A DNA stretch of 64,000 bases from Parelaphostrongylus tenuis (Eukaryota > Nematoda > Chromadorea > Rhabditida > Metastrongylidae): contig JAHQIW010004388.1 in the NCBI GenBank assembly GCA_019055375.1, forward strand, positions 113,208 through 177,207, read 5' to 3'. Made by a program: the position numbers and the translations under genes. The notes under the pieces were generated by a model. That model was not told the origin of the DNA. It saw nothing but the letters and a program-made list of their open reading frames with translations, and did no database searches. Each line of letters begins with the position of its first letter. Within the stretch, counting starts at the first letter, position 1. Positions 35,028 to 47,089 of this stretch are shown here, piece after piece.

Positions 35028-35509
35028 TTTCATTATTATTTGAGCCAACATGTCATGTGGTCTGGTAAGGGCTCTTGTACAGCCCGAGACACGTGTTTCG
35101 TCCTTACAGACTCATCAGCCGGGCAGAACCCGTCGTCTGTCGATCTTTTCATAGTCAGTTCTCTCGGGAGCGTTACACTCCTTATATATAGTTATCGACG
35201 ACGTACGCTTTACACTCTATGTTAGGTGAAACATTCACCTAACACCGAGTGTTGTGCACTCGATTGCTAGCTGGCTGGTATTTTTATCATATTATACCTT
35301 TCCTTCGAGTGCTTTATTAAGACCACGCTCAAATTTCAATAGATCCTTTCATTATTATTTGAGCCAACATGTCATGTGGTCTGGTAAGGGCTCTTGTACA
35401 GCCCGAGACACGTGTTTCGTCCTTACCACATGACATGTTGGCTCAAATAATAATGAAAGGATCTATTGAAATTTGAGCGTGGTCTTAATAAAGCACTCGA
35501 AGGGAAGGT
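35028..35509. mobile_element. Fold-back element with near-perfect 85-bp hairpin
   Basis: Arms 35,296-35,380 and 35,425-35,509 are inverted copies with about one mismatch, separated by 44 bases. The loop ('ggtaagggctcttgtacagc' and on) is a direct repeat of 35,064-35,103. Family motifs 'acacgtgtttcgtccttac' and 'cactcgattgctagctggc' are present. It is flanked by an 11-bp duplication and has no coding capacity. Confidence 0.85.
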
Positions 35510-35520
35510 GAAATAATTAC

Positions 35521-36128
35521 TGTTTTTCTTCTTCAAGCAAAACACGAGGTGTTACAATAGAGTTTATTCACAGCTGACGTTTCGGCAGTTCGCCTTCTTC
35601 AGAGCCTGGAAAGGTCAAATTGTCCGCAATCCAATAAGCCAAACACCTCCAATACTCCCTTAGAAAAAATCACCAGACCTAAATTTCAATCTCATCAAGC
35701 ACAAAATCAACTCTCAACATACTCACCGCTTTTTATATGTGTTCCACGGAATGATTCAAGTGGAGACCACCGCAAGGAGATCACATAGGCTCGTAATGCA
35801 CCTTACCCATAAAAATAACAGTCTTATATACTGACTGAAATCACGTGTGATAGTGAGGCATTCCTCCCTGCGGTTCATAGTTGGATTGATGGTAGTAATC
35901 CAAAGTGCTTCAAGAAGTTTTCGCGCTGATGTTTTTTGTTCTTGCTCAAAGATGGTGACTTCAATCTCAAAATCAGCTCCGTCGTGTTTCTGTTCTCTAT
36001 GCGTCCCTAGCGGGGTGTTCCGTCTTTTAAGACACTTATCAGCTAGGTGTTCTTCTATGCGGGCATAGAGCAGCCTACCCGTTTCGCCAATATATTTATC
36101 GCTACACGCTTTGCAAGAGATTAGGTAG
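35521..36128 (-). mobile_element. Penelope-like element, 5'-truncated, GIY-YIG domain
   Basis: The minus strand from 36,115 reads KYIGETGRLLYARIEEHLAD, RRNTPLGTHREQKHDGADF, EIEVTIFEQEQKTSARKLLE and MNRREECLTITRD. This is a nearly complete GIY-YIG nuclease domain without the stop seen in the 5.8-kb copy, and is the best-kept domain of this family here. The reverse transcriptase is absent through 5' truncation at insertion. The 3' non-coding tail runs to 35,521. Confidence 0.8.
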
Positions 36129-38999
36129 ACTGATGAAATAGTTGGTGATATGTTCTTACCCGTAATATGTTAAAAGCTACAAAAATAGTGAATAATCGCT
36201 TTGCGAGTACTATCACCATCGAGAATGAGGACTCGTGTGGACTTTTTTCATGAAAGGATCTTTTGGAAACGGATGAGTTAGTCACCCACTGTAGTCGGTT
36301 AATGCCAACCCTTCGTCTACGGCTGGTCCACAACAGTAATACCCCCTCGCCGCGCATTACGTCGAGCAGTCCATTGTGTAGGGTGATTAGCAATGTTTGC
36401 CGTCGGGAAGAGCATGTTAGTCCAAGTTCCTTCCATGACTGTTTAACAGGATTTATTTCATGGCAATTAGTATCAAAGATTCTACTATATACGTGATTAT
36501 AGCAACAAATCAATGTTTTGATCAAAACGTAGGTCAGTAACAACGCATATTTAACTTTTTTCGCATTTTGTTTGACAATGTTGTAAGAGCCTAATTTGAG
36601 TTCATATTGTCTGAAGTGTACGACTTTTGAGATTCATATAGAAGTGAATGCGGCCAGTTTTGCTGAATCTGCGCGTTGCTTCCGTTGTTAGCCCTGAATC
36701 TACGTTTCGGAGCAGCAAGTTGCAAGGTTAGGGCCATTCCCTCTTTTTATTTTGCTATAAATCTGTCTGCAGATTTGCAGCACTAATCGACGTCAAAGAG
36801 ACTCTGTGAAGAGCAGTGGTGGTCCCACTGACCGGTACTTTTAGCCACTAGGCGCTACGGACTGATGAACGAGGCTCGTGCTAATGTTGCAGGGATAGCG
36901 CCGTGGCCTTGTTGTGAATAAGGAATGTACTTTCTAGGGACTGAGTATATCTGAATCTTAATTGCTTAATTGATCTCAATTCCAGAGCTACTGCAATATC
37001 AAAAAATCCTCTATGTTGCCAACATTTGATGATTTCGCTTATTTTGGGAAGCATAATTGTAAAGTTTATCTTTTGGTTGATAGCCTCATCTCATATCAAA
37101 CATAGAAGTAACCGTTTCATACAAATATCGGAAGCTATTGAGCTGCTTCCCAAAAATGATGTCGAACTCCGCATGCTGTGCCTTGTCATCGAAGTAGAGA
37201 CACTCGTTATTTGCAGTGCCCTCTAGGTCGCGCCTCTATTCAAGTGAGCTGACCCGCATAGATAGCTATGAGTGGTTCACGTTGTCCCGAATGAATTAAG
37301 TGCAATGACATTCACAATAGTCGAAGTTTACTATCCAGAAATATTATGAAAATTCTCCAACGATTGGAAAACAGCACAAGCTTCTAACAACGATCTAATA
37401 GACCACAAATATGATTTGTGTCCGTAATAGGCATTTTTGCGGCCTATGCGCTTAGACAGATTTCTTGAAATTGTTAAGTTGTGACAAGTTTAGCTAAGTG
37501 AGTCAATGTGCTAAACGCTTTTCTATGTTTTCTACATCCAGCCACAGATTTTCTTTAGTAGCAAGCGAAATATTCAGGCTCGAAGCAATTTCCATAATTG
37601 TTGTAGAGGAATACTTCCGATTAACCCGCGGGCTTTCAGGGCCTATTTACGGAAAAAGCTAAGAAATAAACTATGTGCAAAAGAGGGACGGTGATAAAGT
37701 TGCTAGTGATGCACGCTATCAAAGTCATAATGATGGCTCGACCTCTTCTCACACTCTTACAATCATTCGAAGCATGTCTTACCTTGGACTCTGCCGGAAA
37801 TCCAGGAAAATTTACTCAACTAGAATTCTATGCATTTATAAGGGAGCGCAATTTGAAGAAGTACTCAATATAACCTGCAAAATGTCCATAGAAATATGTG
37901 GAGGATGCGAGTTGGGAATCCAATCGGCAGCCAGAAGTGCTGAGATCCGCATGGTAAAAATATGAGAACGGATTGTTCAGAATGTAAAATAAAGAAAATC
38001 GCATTACACTCCACTATTGTTTTTGAGCACCGATCATAATTATTTTTGACGACTAGTGAAGTTACCCAAAATAAGTATTCAGATCCTGATGGGCTGGGCA
38101 TGCCACGAAAACCAAGGAGTCTTTTAGCTGTGAGGCAAAGACGTGACGCGGTGCTCCTGTGGTGAATCCGAAAACTAGTTGATCCGAGAAATATGTAGTG
38201 ATCAAGGACAATCGTAAAATTCCGAGGCAAAACTAAAAAATCTATCAGTAAACTTGTGCACACTAAGTTTTTTCTTCAAAATCAGCGATGCAATCACTTA
38301 TGCTCAATAAAATGGATTCATACCTGAATCATAACTGTAAAAATAGTAAGAAATGAAGCAATCTTTACTAGCGTAGGTATGTTCATATGATATTAAATTC
38401 AGATCCTTCGAGTTCTGGGAGGTCAAACTTGTGTAGTAATTAATTCCCTGCTTGTTCTATCATTAGCGAAACAACCGCGAACGTTCCTATACCTAATATT
38501 TTCATGTAATTGCAATACTGAATGAAGTAAATAGACTAAAAAATACCAGTTGAATTATGTCGCGAAGTACCAAACATCATATATATCAACGATGGAAACA
38601 GCGATGTGTAAAAGCCGATTACTGAGTCCTGCTTAGCTAGTATAGGGAAGCAATACCTTACATGGAATGCCTTCCTTCTAGTTACTGAACAGAGAGAATA
38701 TCCTTGATGATCACCTTGTGGAACGTGCATCACACCAACTGTGAACCCTCCAATGATATCAGGCAAAGGTTCTCCTTCCAATCGTATTGCGGTAACCATT
38801 GAGTAATCGGTATGAATGAAATCAATGATAGTTTGAAGAGCTTGAAGGAAGTGAAAGATTTGTGATAACTGAAAATTACAACTTCGTTTTTGATAAATCT
38901 CAGTGAATATATTTATGGAGCAATTAGGCTAGTATGGTCAATGTTTAGGGTTGGTCCATAATTTTTCGCGCATTTCGACACTTTTATTGATTCGATCGC

Positions 39000-39290
39000 T
39001 ATAACTGGAAGAAAATTATTAGTTTAATCACACAGTCACCATCACTATCAGTGATATGCAAGCATTTGGTGGGTAACGATTGAATGTCCTCTTCCCAGTA
39101 AGAATGAAGCTGGCAGACAAAGAAATTGGTGAGGTCACTTTAGAGCTGGTTGTAGTCGTTGTATTTTTTCCCTGGCAGATGCTCTCCAAGGCATAAAAGG
39201 GATGATTTGGAGCATGATGTGGTATAGTGACCCAGCTTGATTTCTCCAAAATTTGGCTATTCAGCTCTGCATTGTGCGTTAGTCGGTCCG
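39000..39290 (-). mobile_element. mariner/Tc1-type transposase C-terminus, right arm
   Basis: Mirror of 22,540-22,860: EKSSWVTIPHHAPNHPFYAL then ESICQGK in one frame, and the NFFVCQLHSYWEEDIQSLP segment in another. Frameshifted between the two. Confidence 0.6.
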
Positions 39291-39999
39291 TGCATGCGGG
39301 TGCTACGGCGGCATTATCTGGCTAAAGCTACTAAATCATTCTTCGACAGAACATAGCCTTTGGCTAAAACCCGATTTGAAGTGAAAGCAACTGTGTGAAA
39401 ATTATAAGACAACCCAATGAATAACAACAAATATTTTTACCTTCGAAAAAAATTTTGCAATCGTCTTTTGCATTCACTAGCTTCTCCCAATAGCTTGTAG
39501 GAGAACCGCTTGTCGAATTTGTTCTTAAATGACTTGACAATTTCCAGTCTTGCTGTTTTTGATAACGAGAGTATAATGAAAGATGCAAAGGCAGAGCTTT
39601 AACCAATATTTGATTTTGTTTAATCAAATAACGAAAAAATGCAGAAATTTTTGACTTTGCAGTTTTAACTACTATGGAAAAACTGTCGTGATATTCTGAA
39701 GGTACATTTAATTCTTACAAACCATCGTTAAATTCTAAATTCTTAGGATTCAGTACATAAATTTGGGTAGAATAAGAAGAATTAATGTGAACAACATGAT
39801 TGAAAAAATGGTCAGTTTGGGTCAGTTCGTTGAGAATATAAAATATATTCGCTTTAGTCAATGAACTACTTGAACATACGCTGATGACATTCGTTGTTTC
39901 TAACAAATACGAAAAATATTAATTTTCTCATTCGCCTATCAATATAAATTCGACATCTTTTACTTTTGAATTGGCTCTTTAAGGGCGGGAGACGTTTTG

Positions 40000-40880
40000 C
40001 TCTTTGCTTAGGCTTCTAGAAATCATTCGATAGCTCAAATCTCGGTGATTTCCATACTACATTTGGTTTGTAACAAGGCTGTCTGTGCGCTGTAGCCGCC
40101 AAGAGAGGATTGTGTTGAAATTTCAGAGAAATTTTCTGCTTGGCTAGGGTTCAAAGACGGCTTTTCAGCGATCACAGTATTTATTCGATAGCCTGGAAAG
40201 TGATAATTCCAAAAAGGTTTAGTCTTGAAGAGGCTTCTAGACATCGAAAAAATTTTACGCTTGATACTCGAAGATATGAGCACTTTAAGCATATAGCCTT
40301 TCAGAGAAAATAAATAAGCAGAATATCAAAAATTGCGAGTTTTATTTGAAATGGAGGAAATAGCTCTGAATAAACAACAAAAATCGCTCACATCTCGAGC
40401 AGGGTAGCGCGCATCACGACTTCAGCTGCTGCGCCAAAAGGCACAAATTTCGTTATTTATCTATAAAGTTCTTCTGCTTTTCAAACTAAACTTCCACAGA
40501 CCTTTCATTAGAAACACAAGAGGTTTTATTGTGCCATTTTATAAACGCTAACTTTCATTTTGACTTTATATTACCAAATAAACTCGCCGTGAAATTCAAG
40601 CGAAGGGCGAGCTACTTGGTGTGTGGAACATAGTATTCTTTTTCGCTCCTTTTTCGCCCTTACAGTGCCCTACAGGGAGCTTTTCAACGAATAATTTTAC
40701 ATTCAGATTTCCTGAATTTGAATTATCTAGCGAATGGTGTCATCCACAGACCCTTAACGAGTAAACAAAGCAAGCAGAGTGTGAAACATAATTTGGTTCT
40801 CACTGCTACAGTGCACTAAAAAAGCCTTTTTAATAACTTGAAACGATACTGAGATTTTTGAGCCTAAAATTACTTACTAA
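40000..40880. repeat. Family H repeats, right arm
   Basis: Mirror of 20,930-21,790, with 'tcgatagctcaaatctcgg' at 40,029 and 'cgcccttacagtgccctac' at about 40,655. Confidence 0.4.
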
Positions 40881-41279
40881 ATGTTTAAGAGAAAGGCTGT
40901 GTTTGGTAAAAAAAATTCAGGAAAAACACTTGCATTCAAAGGAGTATGCTTCGTCCCCAGTAGGTTGATAGCCAGTTTTCAAAATATGCCATTGCAATGT
41001 TTGTACATATCTATCATTGATAACATCATCGTAGATTTGTGTCTGCATGGGTGGCTGGAAAATTACCTATGTCTTTGATTCGATCACGATGAGGCAAATC
41101 ATACCACGATCTCTCTGAAAAAAGTGATTTGTGCATCATAAACATCTGCATCAAAAACGGTAGGGTATGCGTTGAACCAATGAGCACGTGCTACTGATGG
41201 AGCGTGTGAGAATATGATGAAACGTACACCTAGAGCTACTGGTGCCACATCAGACCTCAGAAACGCTTAAATTATGTTT

Positions 41280-41525
41280 TTAGATTATATTGAGGCAATG
41301 TCTTAGTTGTTCAGACTTTTGGCGATTGTGAAAATATTCCATGCAAATCTGAGGGTTAGCTATGAGTAAGCGACTAACCATCAGGCCCTGCCATCGCTCT
41401 GATGTCCATGGCTGAAGCTCCAGTTCTCCACTAATTGTCCTTAACGTAGGTGCAAAAACAGCTGCTCCATTGTCTATTTCGCGATAGACTAAATCTGCAG
41501 ATGCTTTTAAAAGTTGAATAGACAA
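41280..41525 (-). CDS. Unidentified open frame, right arm copy
   Basis: Mirror of 20,212-20,488: VYREIDNGAAVFAPTLRTIS, LELQPWTSERWQGLMVSRL and CMEYFHNRQKSEQLRHCLN. Open without frameshift relative to the left copy; family unknown. Confidence 0.3.
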   Translation of the reverse strand: MSIQLLKASADLVYREIDNGAAVFAPTLRTISGELELQPWTSERWQGLMVSRLLIANPQICMEYFHNRQKSEQLRHCLNII

Positions 41526-41589
41526 TTAGTATATGTGAAATATAAGCGCGAAAGTTTAATGGGAGCTGCCTTCCATTCATAAGCATCAA

Positions 41590-42530
41590 ATAAATTTTTC
41601 AAAAAGTGAATGTGTACCACACAGTACCGGAAGTTAAATAGCAAAAAAATTTTGAATCAATTACCTTTTATTTCGTCCTTCACACATGAAAAAATCGTTC
41701 AATAAGAATATGTATCGAACAGCTAATAATGTGCACACAGGAGAAGAAGAAAGGAACGAATCACTAAACTTGGCGCGAGAAATAGCCATTTCCAATGGCT
41801 ACAAAGCATCAGTCACTCTGTAAATTTTGAAAGGTAGAACTAGGCCCCAATAGAGCAGTTCCACACTTAAATGAAATCCCCTTCAAACTGCCAGTTATAT
41901 TAAACGAAATAGTAGCGCGACTGAAAGATGCCTAGTGTGGTCTTGAGAATACTGTGACACCTATAGAAAATCCACCTTTAACCCTACGCCATCAGCTGAT
42001 CCGCAATAGACTTTACGATCGATTGTGCAACACCAAAACCCGTATAATTTGCCCTAACGGAAAGGAGGGAGATTGTATGATATAGAGCACGATTTATTTG
42101 ATTACATGTAAGACATACGAGGCGAATATATAGGCGAAACAAGTAGAACACTTTTCATCCGCTTAGAAAACATCTAGATAGTAAATCTAATATCGATAAA
42201 TGCAAACTTTTGGGTTTACATAAGACACAACAACACATTAATAATAATTTTGATGTGACTGTCACGAACCTAGCGCAGGAATGAAAAGCATCAAAGCGTA
42301 TTTCTGATGAAGCATTTTGTATATACACCAAAGATCCTAGAATGAACCGCGAGGACAAATTTGTCACCTTCACACGAGACCTCGAGCCCTTTCTTCGCTT
42401 AAACCTTTGACCTGACTTAGGCGGTATAAAATAAGGTCCTCCGAATCATTCAATTGGTGTAATACAACATACGGCCATGATCCGAATAGGGTGGGTTGCC
42501 GAAGCGACAGCCCGTCTACTGCTGCTGCTA
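41590..42530 (+). mobile_element. Penelope-like element relic, right arm
   Basis: Mirror of the left-arm copy. It reads NMYRTANNVHTGEEERNESL, LAREIAISNGY, LRHQLIRNRLYDRLCNT and CPNGKEGDCM, then a stop and IGETSRTLFIRL. It ends at the outer edge of the palindrome near 42,530-42,580. Confidence 0.78.
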
Positions 42531-42584
42531 CTCTACCATGCTCGCGTCGGCTAATCAAGAAATCTATTCAGTTTAAACATATTG

Positions 42585-45515
42585 ATCATCAATGCCGAGG
42601 TTTATAAATAGTACGACTTTTGACCAACTGTTGAAAGGTTGCCGAATGTACGTCTACAAAAAGTTCAGGAGTACATTGATGCGAAATCAGAGAACATAGA
42701 TACACGTCGTTCACTCGCCTCGATACATTTCCACACTTGACGCCCGAAATTTCACAAATATGTTCAAAAAACTGGCTTTTGTAAGCAGTTTAGATATTGG
42801 ATGCTCATAAGAGCTAGCAATGAATGTGTTAAGATCAACTTTTCAAGCTTACTCATAAGAAAGTTGAGCGAGTCATTCTTCATTATCATTCAGTTCGAAT
42901 ACTTTCCGGTTCAAAAAGGAATGTTGGCAATGATTACATTTGCTAGCTCATTTTTTTAGCTTTCCGTATTCATCTGTAGGATGGAAGATATTTGTCGACT
43001 CCATATAACAAATTCATACTGCTACTGCTTTATTTAACAGATCAAAATGACTAAGTGTGCTGTATATTTGTGGCAGTGTACAAAGAGTGATAACAGAGCA
43101 GGTGTCTCTGTAAAGCTGCGCTTAACATGTGCCAGTGGAATGATGACACGCGAGTTCAACGTGCCTGAAGTTCAACATTTTTCGTACCACTCAACATTAT
43201 TGGATATGTAGTCATAACACCGCACTAATGCTCCAAACAAACACGAGTGGTATACGAAGCATATCACATTATTGCTTGATAGGAGAGGATTGAGAGTGGA
43301 AGAGGCTGATCTATATTGCTAGCCGCGTTACGAGCGGCATAAATTTTGAACACCCTTTCGAAGGAACGTGGCGGCAAGTGAGACTGAAATGGGAAGTGAG
43401 GTAAAGATGACGACAAGTATGATAGAAAAGACCTGTGGTGTTGTAAATATTCAGTATTTAATCACAGCATTTAATTCGACAATACATTGTAATGATTCAC
43501 ATGATTGCATTACTTCTTAACATTTTTGTTGTGTTCTCTCATCAATTTAATAAGAACTAAAGTACTTGTATCATTGGTATGTTGGTTTCTGTATGTACAC
43601 ATTCGTGACTCTGCTGTTTCGATCACTCGGGGTTGACAATTGATAATTTTGGTATTTGTGAACCTGGAAATTCGGCGAATTTGTGACGCAGATTCTGATC
43701 TATCACTCCAAAAACAGAATCTGTGACAAATTGTCTGGTTTTCAACTTATCAAGAATTGAAATATTCAGAATCTCAAGCAAACACTTCGACTGTATGAGT
43801 CAAAAATGATCTGTCAAGCAGTACTGTGATCATCTGCATATAGAAAACAATTTCATTTCTGTAAAATATAGAACTTGCCTCCTATTGTCAGAAATCTGAA
43901 GGCTTCAACCAGCTCTACCAACAAATAAATAGATAGAGGACAGAGTTCGTTGTCAGATCATGCAATATGTCTATTCAAAGAAGAGAAGTAAAGTAGTCGA
44001 GTACTTGTAGATTCGAATCAAATTATCCAGTAGCGATTATGCTGCCCGAATTATAATAGAGCTTGCAGTTATGACGGATAAATGCCGCGCAGTTTTGTTT
44101 GATTCTGTAAAAACTCATTGCTTATAGAATGTGTTACACTTCTGATTGAAATATAATATTTATTACTAGCACTTCCTAAGACTGCACGACTATCGCGACT
44201 AATATTCTCTCCTACCCAACAAAAAGAATCTTTTCAAGTCCCATGAGAGGCGACAAGGCAAATTTTTCCAAATTTGCGCACACATCATTTTCCTCAAAAA
44301 CGCTGAAAAGCAACAGCAAATGAAATAACATCAATTAGAGGACTTTTTAATAGTAGTATTTATAGCACTTCTTAGTTAGACTGCGAAAAATGACAAAAAG
44401 TTTTCTTTCGCTGGACAGGAATTTTTCATAGGAGTGTAGTGATCTTCCTAAAGTTTACATCTCTCACCACAGCTACACGTAGCCATTTTTGGGCGCTTAA
44501 AATTCAAAATAGACTTATGTTTCACACCCTCCGCGCACCTCCACTTGGCCCGCGCATATGATTTGCTGGAAGGATAAAAAGCATATTAATGTTTAGAGTA
44601 AGTTTCGTAGTATCTGAGTCAATCGTTATATATGCAGTTGTTTTTTCAGAGCGGAAGAAAAACTGAACTGAAAACAAGTTGTACCTCACATATCTAACAC
44701 GTCCCCTTATAATGGCCGGTAAGCGCGCTCGTCTAACATGTGAAGCTCGATGTTATTTTCCGTGCTACACTGCAATGAAACGCTCCTTTCCGGAAAATAA
44801 GCACAGCGTTGGAATCAATGAAACCTACTCTTTCTGCTAATTACTAATAGTCTAGAGGAAAACCTTCGCCCGGCGTAGTGTAAAGCACAAATTTTTACAT
44901 TATCTCACAGCTCTTTCGAACGAGATTTTCCGTAAAGCGAGCACATTTTTGAGTTCTTCAAGACTTATCCTATCGAAAGAGTACTACCAATTTAAATGAG
45001 AAGCTTTGTCCACCAAAATATAAGCGAGATAACAAAGAAAAGTGTGGTCGTGTGAAATATACCTTTATTTTGGATTTTACAGCATTATCAAAGATTGTTT
45101 GAAAAACTAACCATGTGTAGCTGTAGCTAGAGTTTATATGATTCATAACACTCTATGAAGAGTTCTTGTTCAGCGAAAGGGACCTGCTTTTTATTTATTG
45201 CCGTCTAATCTATAGGTAGCGAATTTATTGTATATATTGCAGTACAATAGAATGAAGAGCAGTTAAGTTTCCATTTTTCCCAAGGTCCAGTAATGAAAGC
45301 ATATTCTTTCACTAGATTTCTTCTCACCGCTCACACAGAGAACGAGCGGTTGTGTAATTCCGAACTGCTTCTAATGTACACAAAATAATAAAATATAACG
45401 AGAAATCCTCACACTTGACGCTAAAGGCAGTCTCTTCTAATGGAGACGATGCTGTGGAAGCTTCACGAGTTAGATTCGAAAGAAAAGTAGCGCTCTTAAT
45501 CACAGATCTACCGAA
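42585..45515. other. Repeat-rich stretch without a recognisable gene
   Basis: No domain or splice chain seen. From about 44,360 to 45,010 there are family H units ('ctagcgaatggtt'-like and 'gcactgcaatgaaacgc' types). 42,600-44,350 is unrecognised AT-rich sequence. Confidence 0.35.
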
Positions 45516-45519
45516 CATA

Positions 45520-46294
45520 TAGGTTCTCTTGATGAGTTTTGGCGCCAGAGCAATACACACCAGATTCAAAGTAACTAAAGTTGCTTGACAACACTATTCA
45601 AAGCATGGGCCATCAGCCTTAACACAATTCTACCATCTCTTAAGCAACAAGTCAATACCGCAACTACAAATCATTTTTCAAGAGTCAGCTTAGTATGAAA
45701 TAATGATTGTCACCAGACCAAGGAAGAATTTCAAATCCACGTCCGAATCGATTCGTGCCAAAGACTACGCTTATCAACATCTAGAACCGGACAGTGCCGA
45801 CTCACAGGGACATGCCGTCAACCGGAGAGACGACCAACGTCAAGTGCTACTGTGAGAACGTGGACCGCTGCAGTCGAGCTGTGTCATGTCGCCGCTCTGC
45901 ATTTTCACCCTACTTCATGGCAAAGCAAGGCTGCTTGTCTCTAAATTGACAAAGGAGGAATTTGACCGAAGTGAGCTGAGATTTGCTGGATTATCTGCCA
46001 AAAAGTCCTGACTTATCGTCGTGTAACTATCACCTCTTCCAGTCGCTGGTGCACTTCCCAAGCAAGCACAAGTTCCGATACCTCAGTCATTTGCGTCGAG
46101 GATTGGCAATTAACTTTAAGTCTAAGGATTACGAGTTTTCTGAACGCGGTAATGATTAATCGTGTGAGAGAATACGAAAATGTCTTCGGGCTGATGGCGC
46201 ATACTTTGAATAGAGCTGGTGAGGGTTTTGAAATACTTTTGGTGAATAAAGTTGCTATTTGTTCCTCTAGAGCCAAACTTATGAGAAGAATTGA
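45520..46294 (+). mobile_element. mariner, internally deleted, with both terminal repeats
   Basis: Left terminus 'ggttctcttgatgagttttg' (45,522) and right terminus 'ccaaacttatgagaagaa' (46,273) are inverted relatives of each other and of the termini at 49,731-49,756. Inside, 45,860-46,210 encodes a frame-shifted C-terminus (SPDLSSCNYHLFQSLVHF-like, HLRRGLAINFKSKDYEFSER). Total about 775 bp against roughly 1.3 kb for full-length mariners. The 5' leader matches that of the 49.2-kb copy. Confidence 0.82.
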
Positions 46295-46489
46295 TAACAT
46301 ATCTTGTTAGTATCAACTTCGTAACTGCTCAAAATTGCGCTGAATTTTTTCAATAATGTCGAAGTTGATAGACAGCAAGTCCTGACTATTCGTTGTTCGT
46401 TTATGATCGTTAATTGTGCTTCTCATCGCCGTGTCCCACTCAAACGATTGATGATTATAGTTCAAATGTCAAAGTCCATGCGACAGTGT

Positions 46490-46790
46490 GCAAATGCCTG
46501 TGGTGACAACGGTGGAATATCTTCGATTAGTGCGGAAGTCTCGCGTTTGTAGCAAAAATGACGCTCTACCAGAATTTAACATTTTGGGGACACCCGCTGA
46601 TAATAGGCTCTGTCGCGCTAGTCGCTCGCGTGGCAGTCGCAGAAAGTACATAATCTGTAGGCCTTGCTGATTCTGCGTGCCTTGCCTGAGGGCGCGTCGT
46701 CGCCGTTACAGTAGCTGATTGAGATGCGACGTTGCGTGGCGTGCTACGTTTCGTAACACGTGTCCCCAAAAGGTCAACGTAATTGAACAA
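46490..46790 (-). pseudogene. Possible BEL/Pao-type gag zinc-knuckle relic
   Basis: The minus strand near 46,660 reads RLCTFCDCHASD, a stop, RDRAYYQRVSPKC, a stop, ILVERHFCYKRETS. The pattern C-x2-C...H-x-SD...R..L...C..C resembles the zinc knuckle of BEL/Pao gag-like proteins. Two stops and no neighbouring protease or reverse transcriptase, so only a weak call. Confidence 0.35.
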
Positions 46791-47089
46791 TCCACATGTT
46801 GCATCCGTAGAGAAGTATGAGTTCTACTAGACCACCTCGGCGGACGATAGTTTCGAGATCCATGTGATATTTGGAGACAACTCATCGAAGTGTTACTATG
46901 TGGACCTCAGCACTTTCAATCTGACTCGTTCCCTCGCATTGATCCTTCTCAAGGGTCTCCAAACAATCAGAACAGATTTATTTGACCACCAATTGCGGCG
47001 TAATGATGGTGCAATAAACCCAATAATGTGGAGTGGTGTGCAGAAACATTGCAAATAATGACTACGATTCATCAATGTTAAGTATATTA

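Larger units (their letters stand above)
35011..36140. mobile_element. Nested insertion: Penelope-like copy carrying a fold-back element
   Basis: The target site actgatgaaata occurs at 35,011-35,022 and 36,129-36,140. The left arm has the single uninterrupted site (about 25,715-25,735). The inner element at 35,028-35,509 is flanked by gaaataattac (35,017-35,027 and 35,510-35,520) and sits at the end of the outer element. Confidence 0.8.
32700..38868 (-). pseudogene. SLC26/sulfate-permease-type anion transporter gene, right copy
   Basis: Mirror of the left copy. Exon a, 38,715-38,868 (one base shorter than left). Exon b, 38,547-38,656: one base missing before ILAKQDSVIGFYTSLFP, then SLIYMMFGTSRHNSTG. 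Exon c from 38,486, with the same TAA as the left copy. Exon d, 38,066-38,232: a one-base deletion after ASQLKD shifts the frame, whereas the left copy is intact. Exon e1 about 32,873-32,950: VSVIAYFGKLLEAL. Exon e2 about 32,705-32,797: CVLSAIVIVALKGMLNKF, a TGA replacing an Arg codon, then WPLSKIDF, which keeps the family's KIDF that the left copy lost. The two copies decayed largely independently. Confidence 0.85.
30128..42580. repeat. Right arm of the 23-kb imperfect palindrome
   Basis: Reverse-complement partner of 19,205-28,715. It is longer because of three insertions absent from the left arm: about 30,873-32,550 (mariner-bearing), 34,286-34,604 (SINE plus duplicated site) and 35,023-36,140 (Penelope-like plus fold-back). 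Removing them leaves about 9.35 kb, matching the left arm. Different point lesions in the two arms exclude an assembly copy of one sequence. Confidence 0.92.

Noticed and set aside
36121..36543. 140-codon frame on the minus strand
   Set aside because: The mirror region 25,362-25,622 is interrupted, there is no domain, and it runs into the duplicated target site of an insertion. Probably fortuitous.
37675..37965. 96-codon frame on the plus strand and its mirror 23,904-24,173 on the minus strand
   Set aside because: Compensating indels between arms and no domain. It is antisense to the SLC26 region, and I could not show that either strand is coding here.
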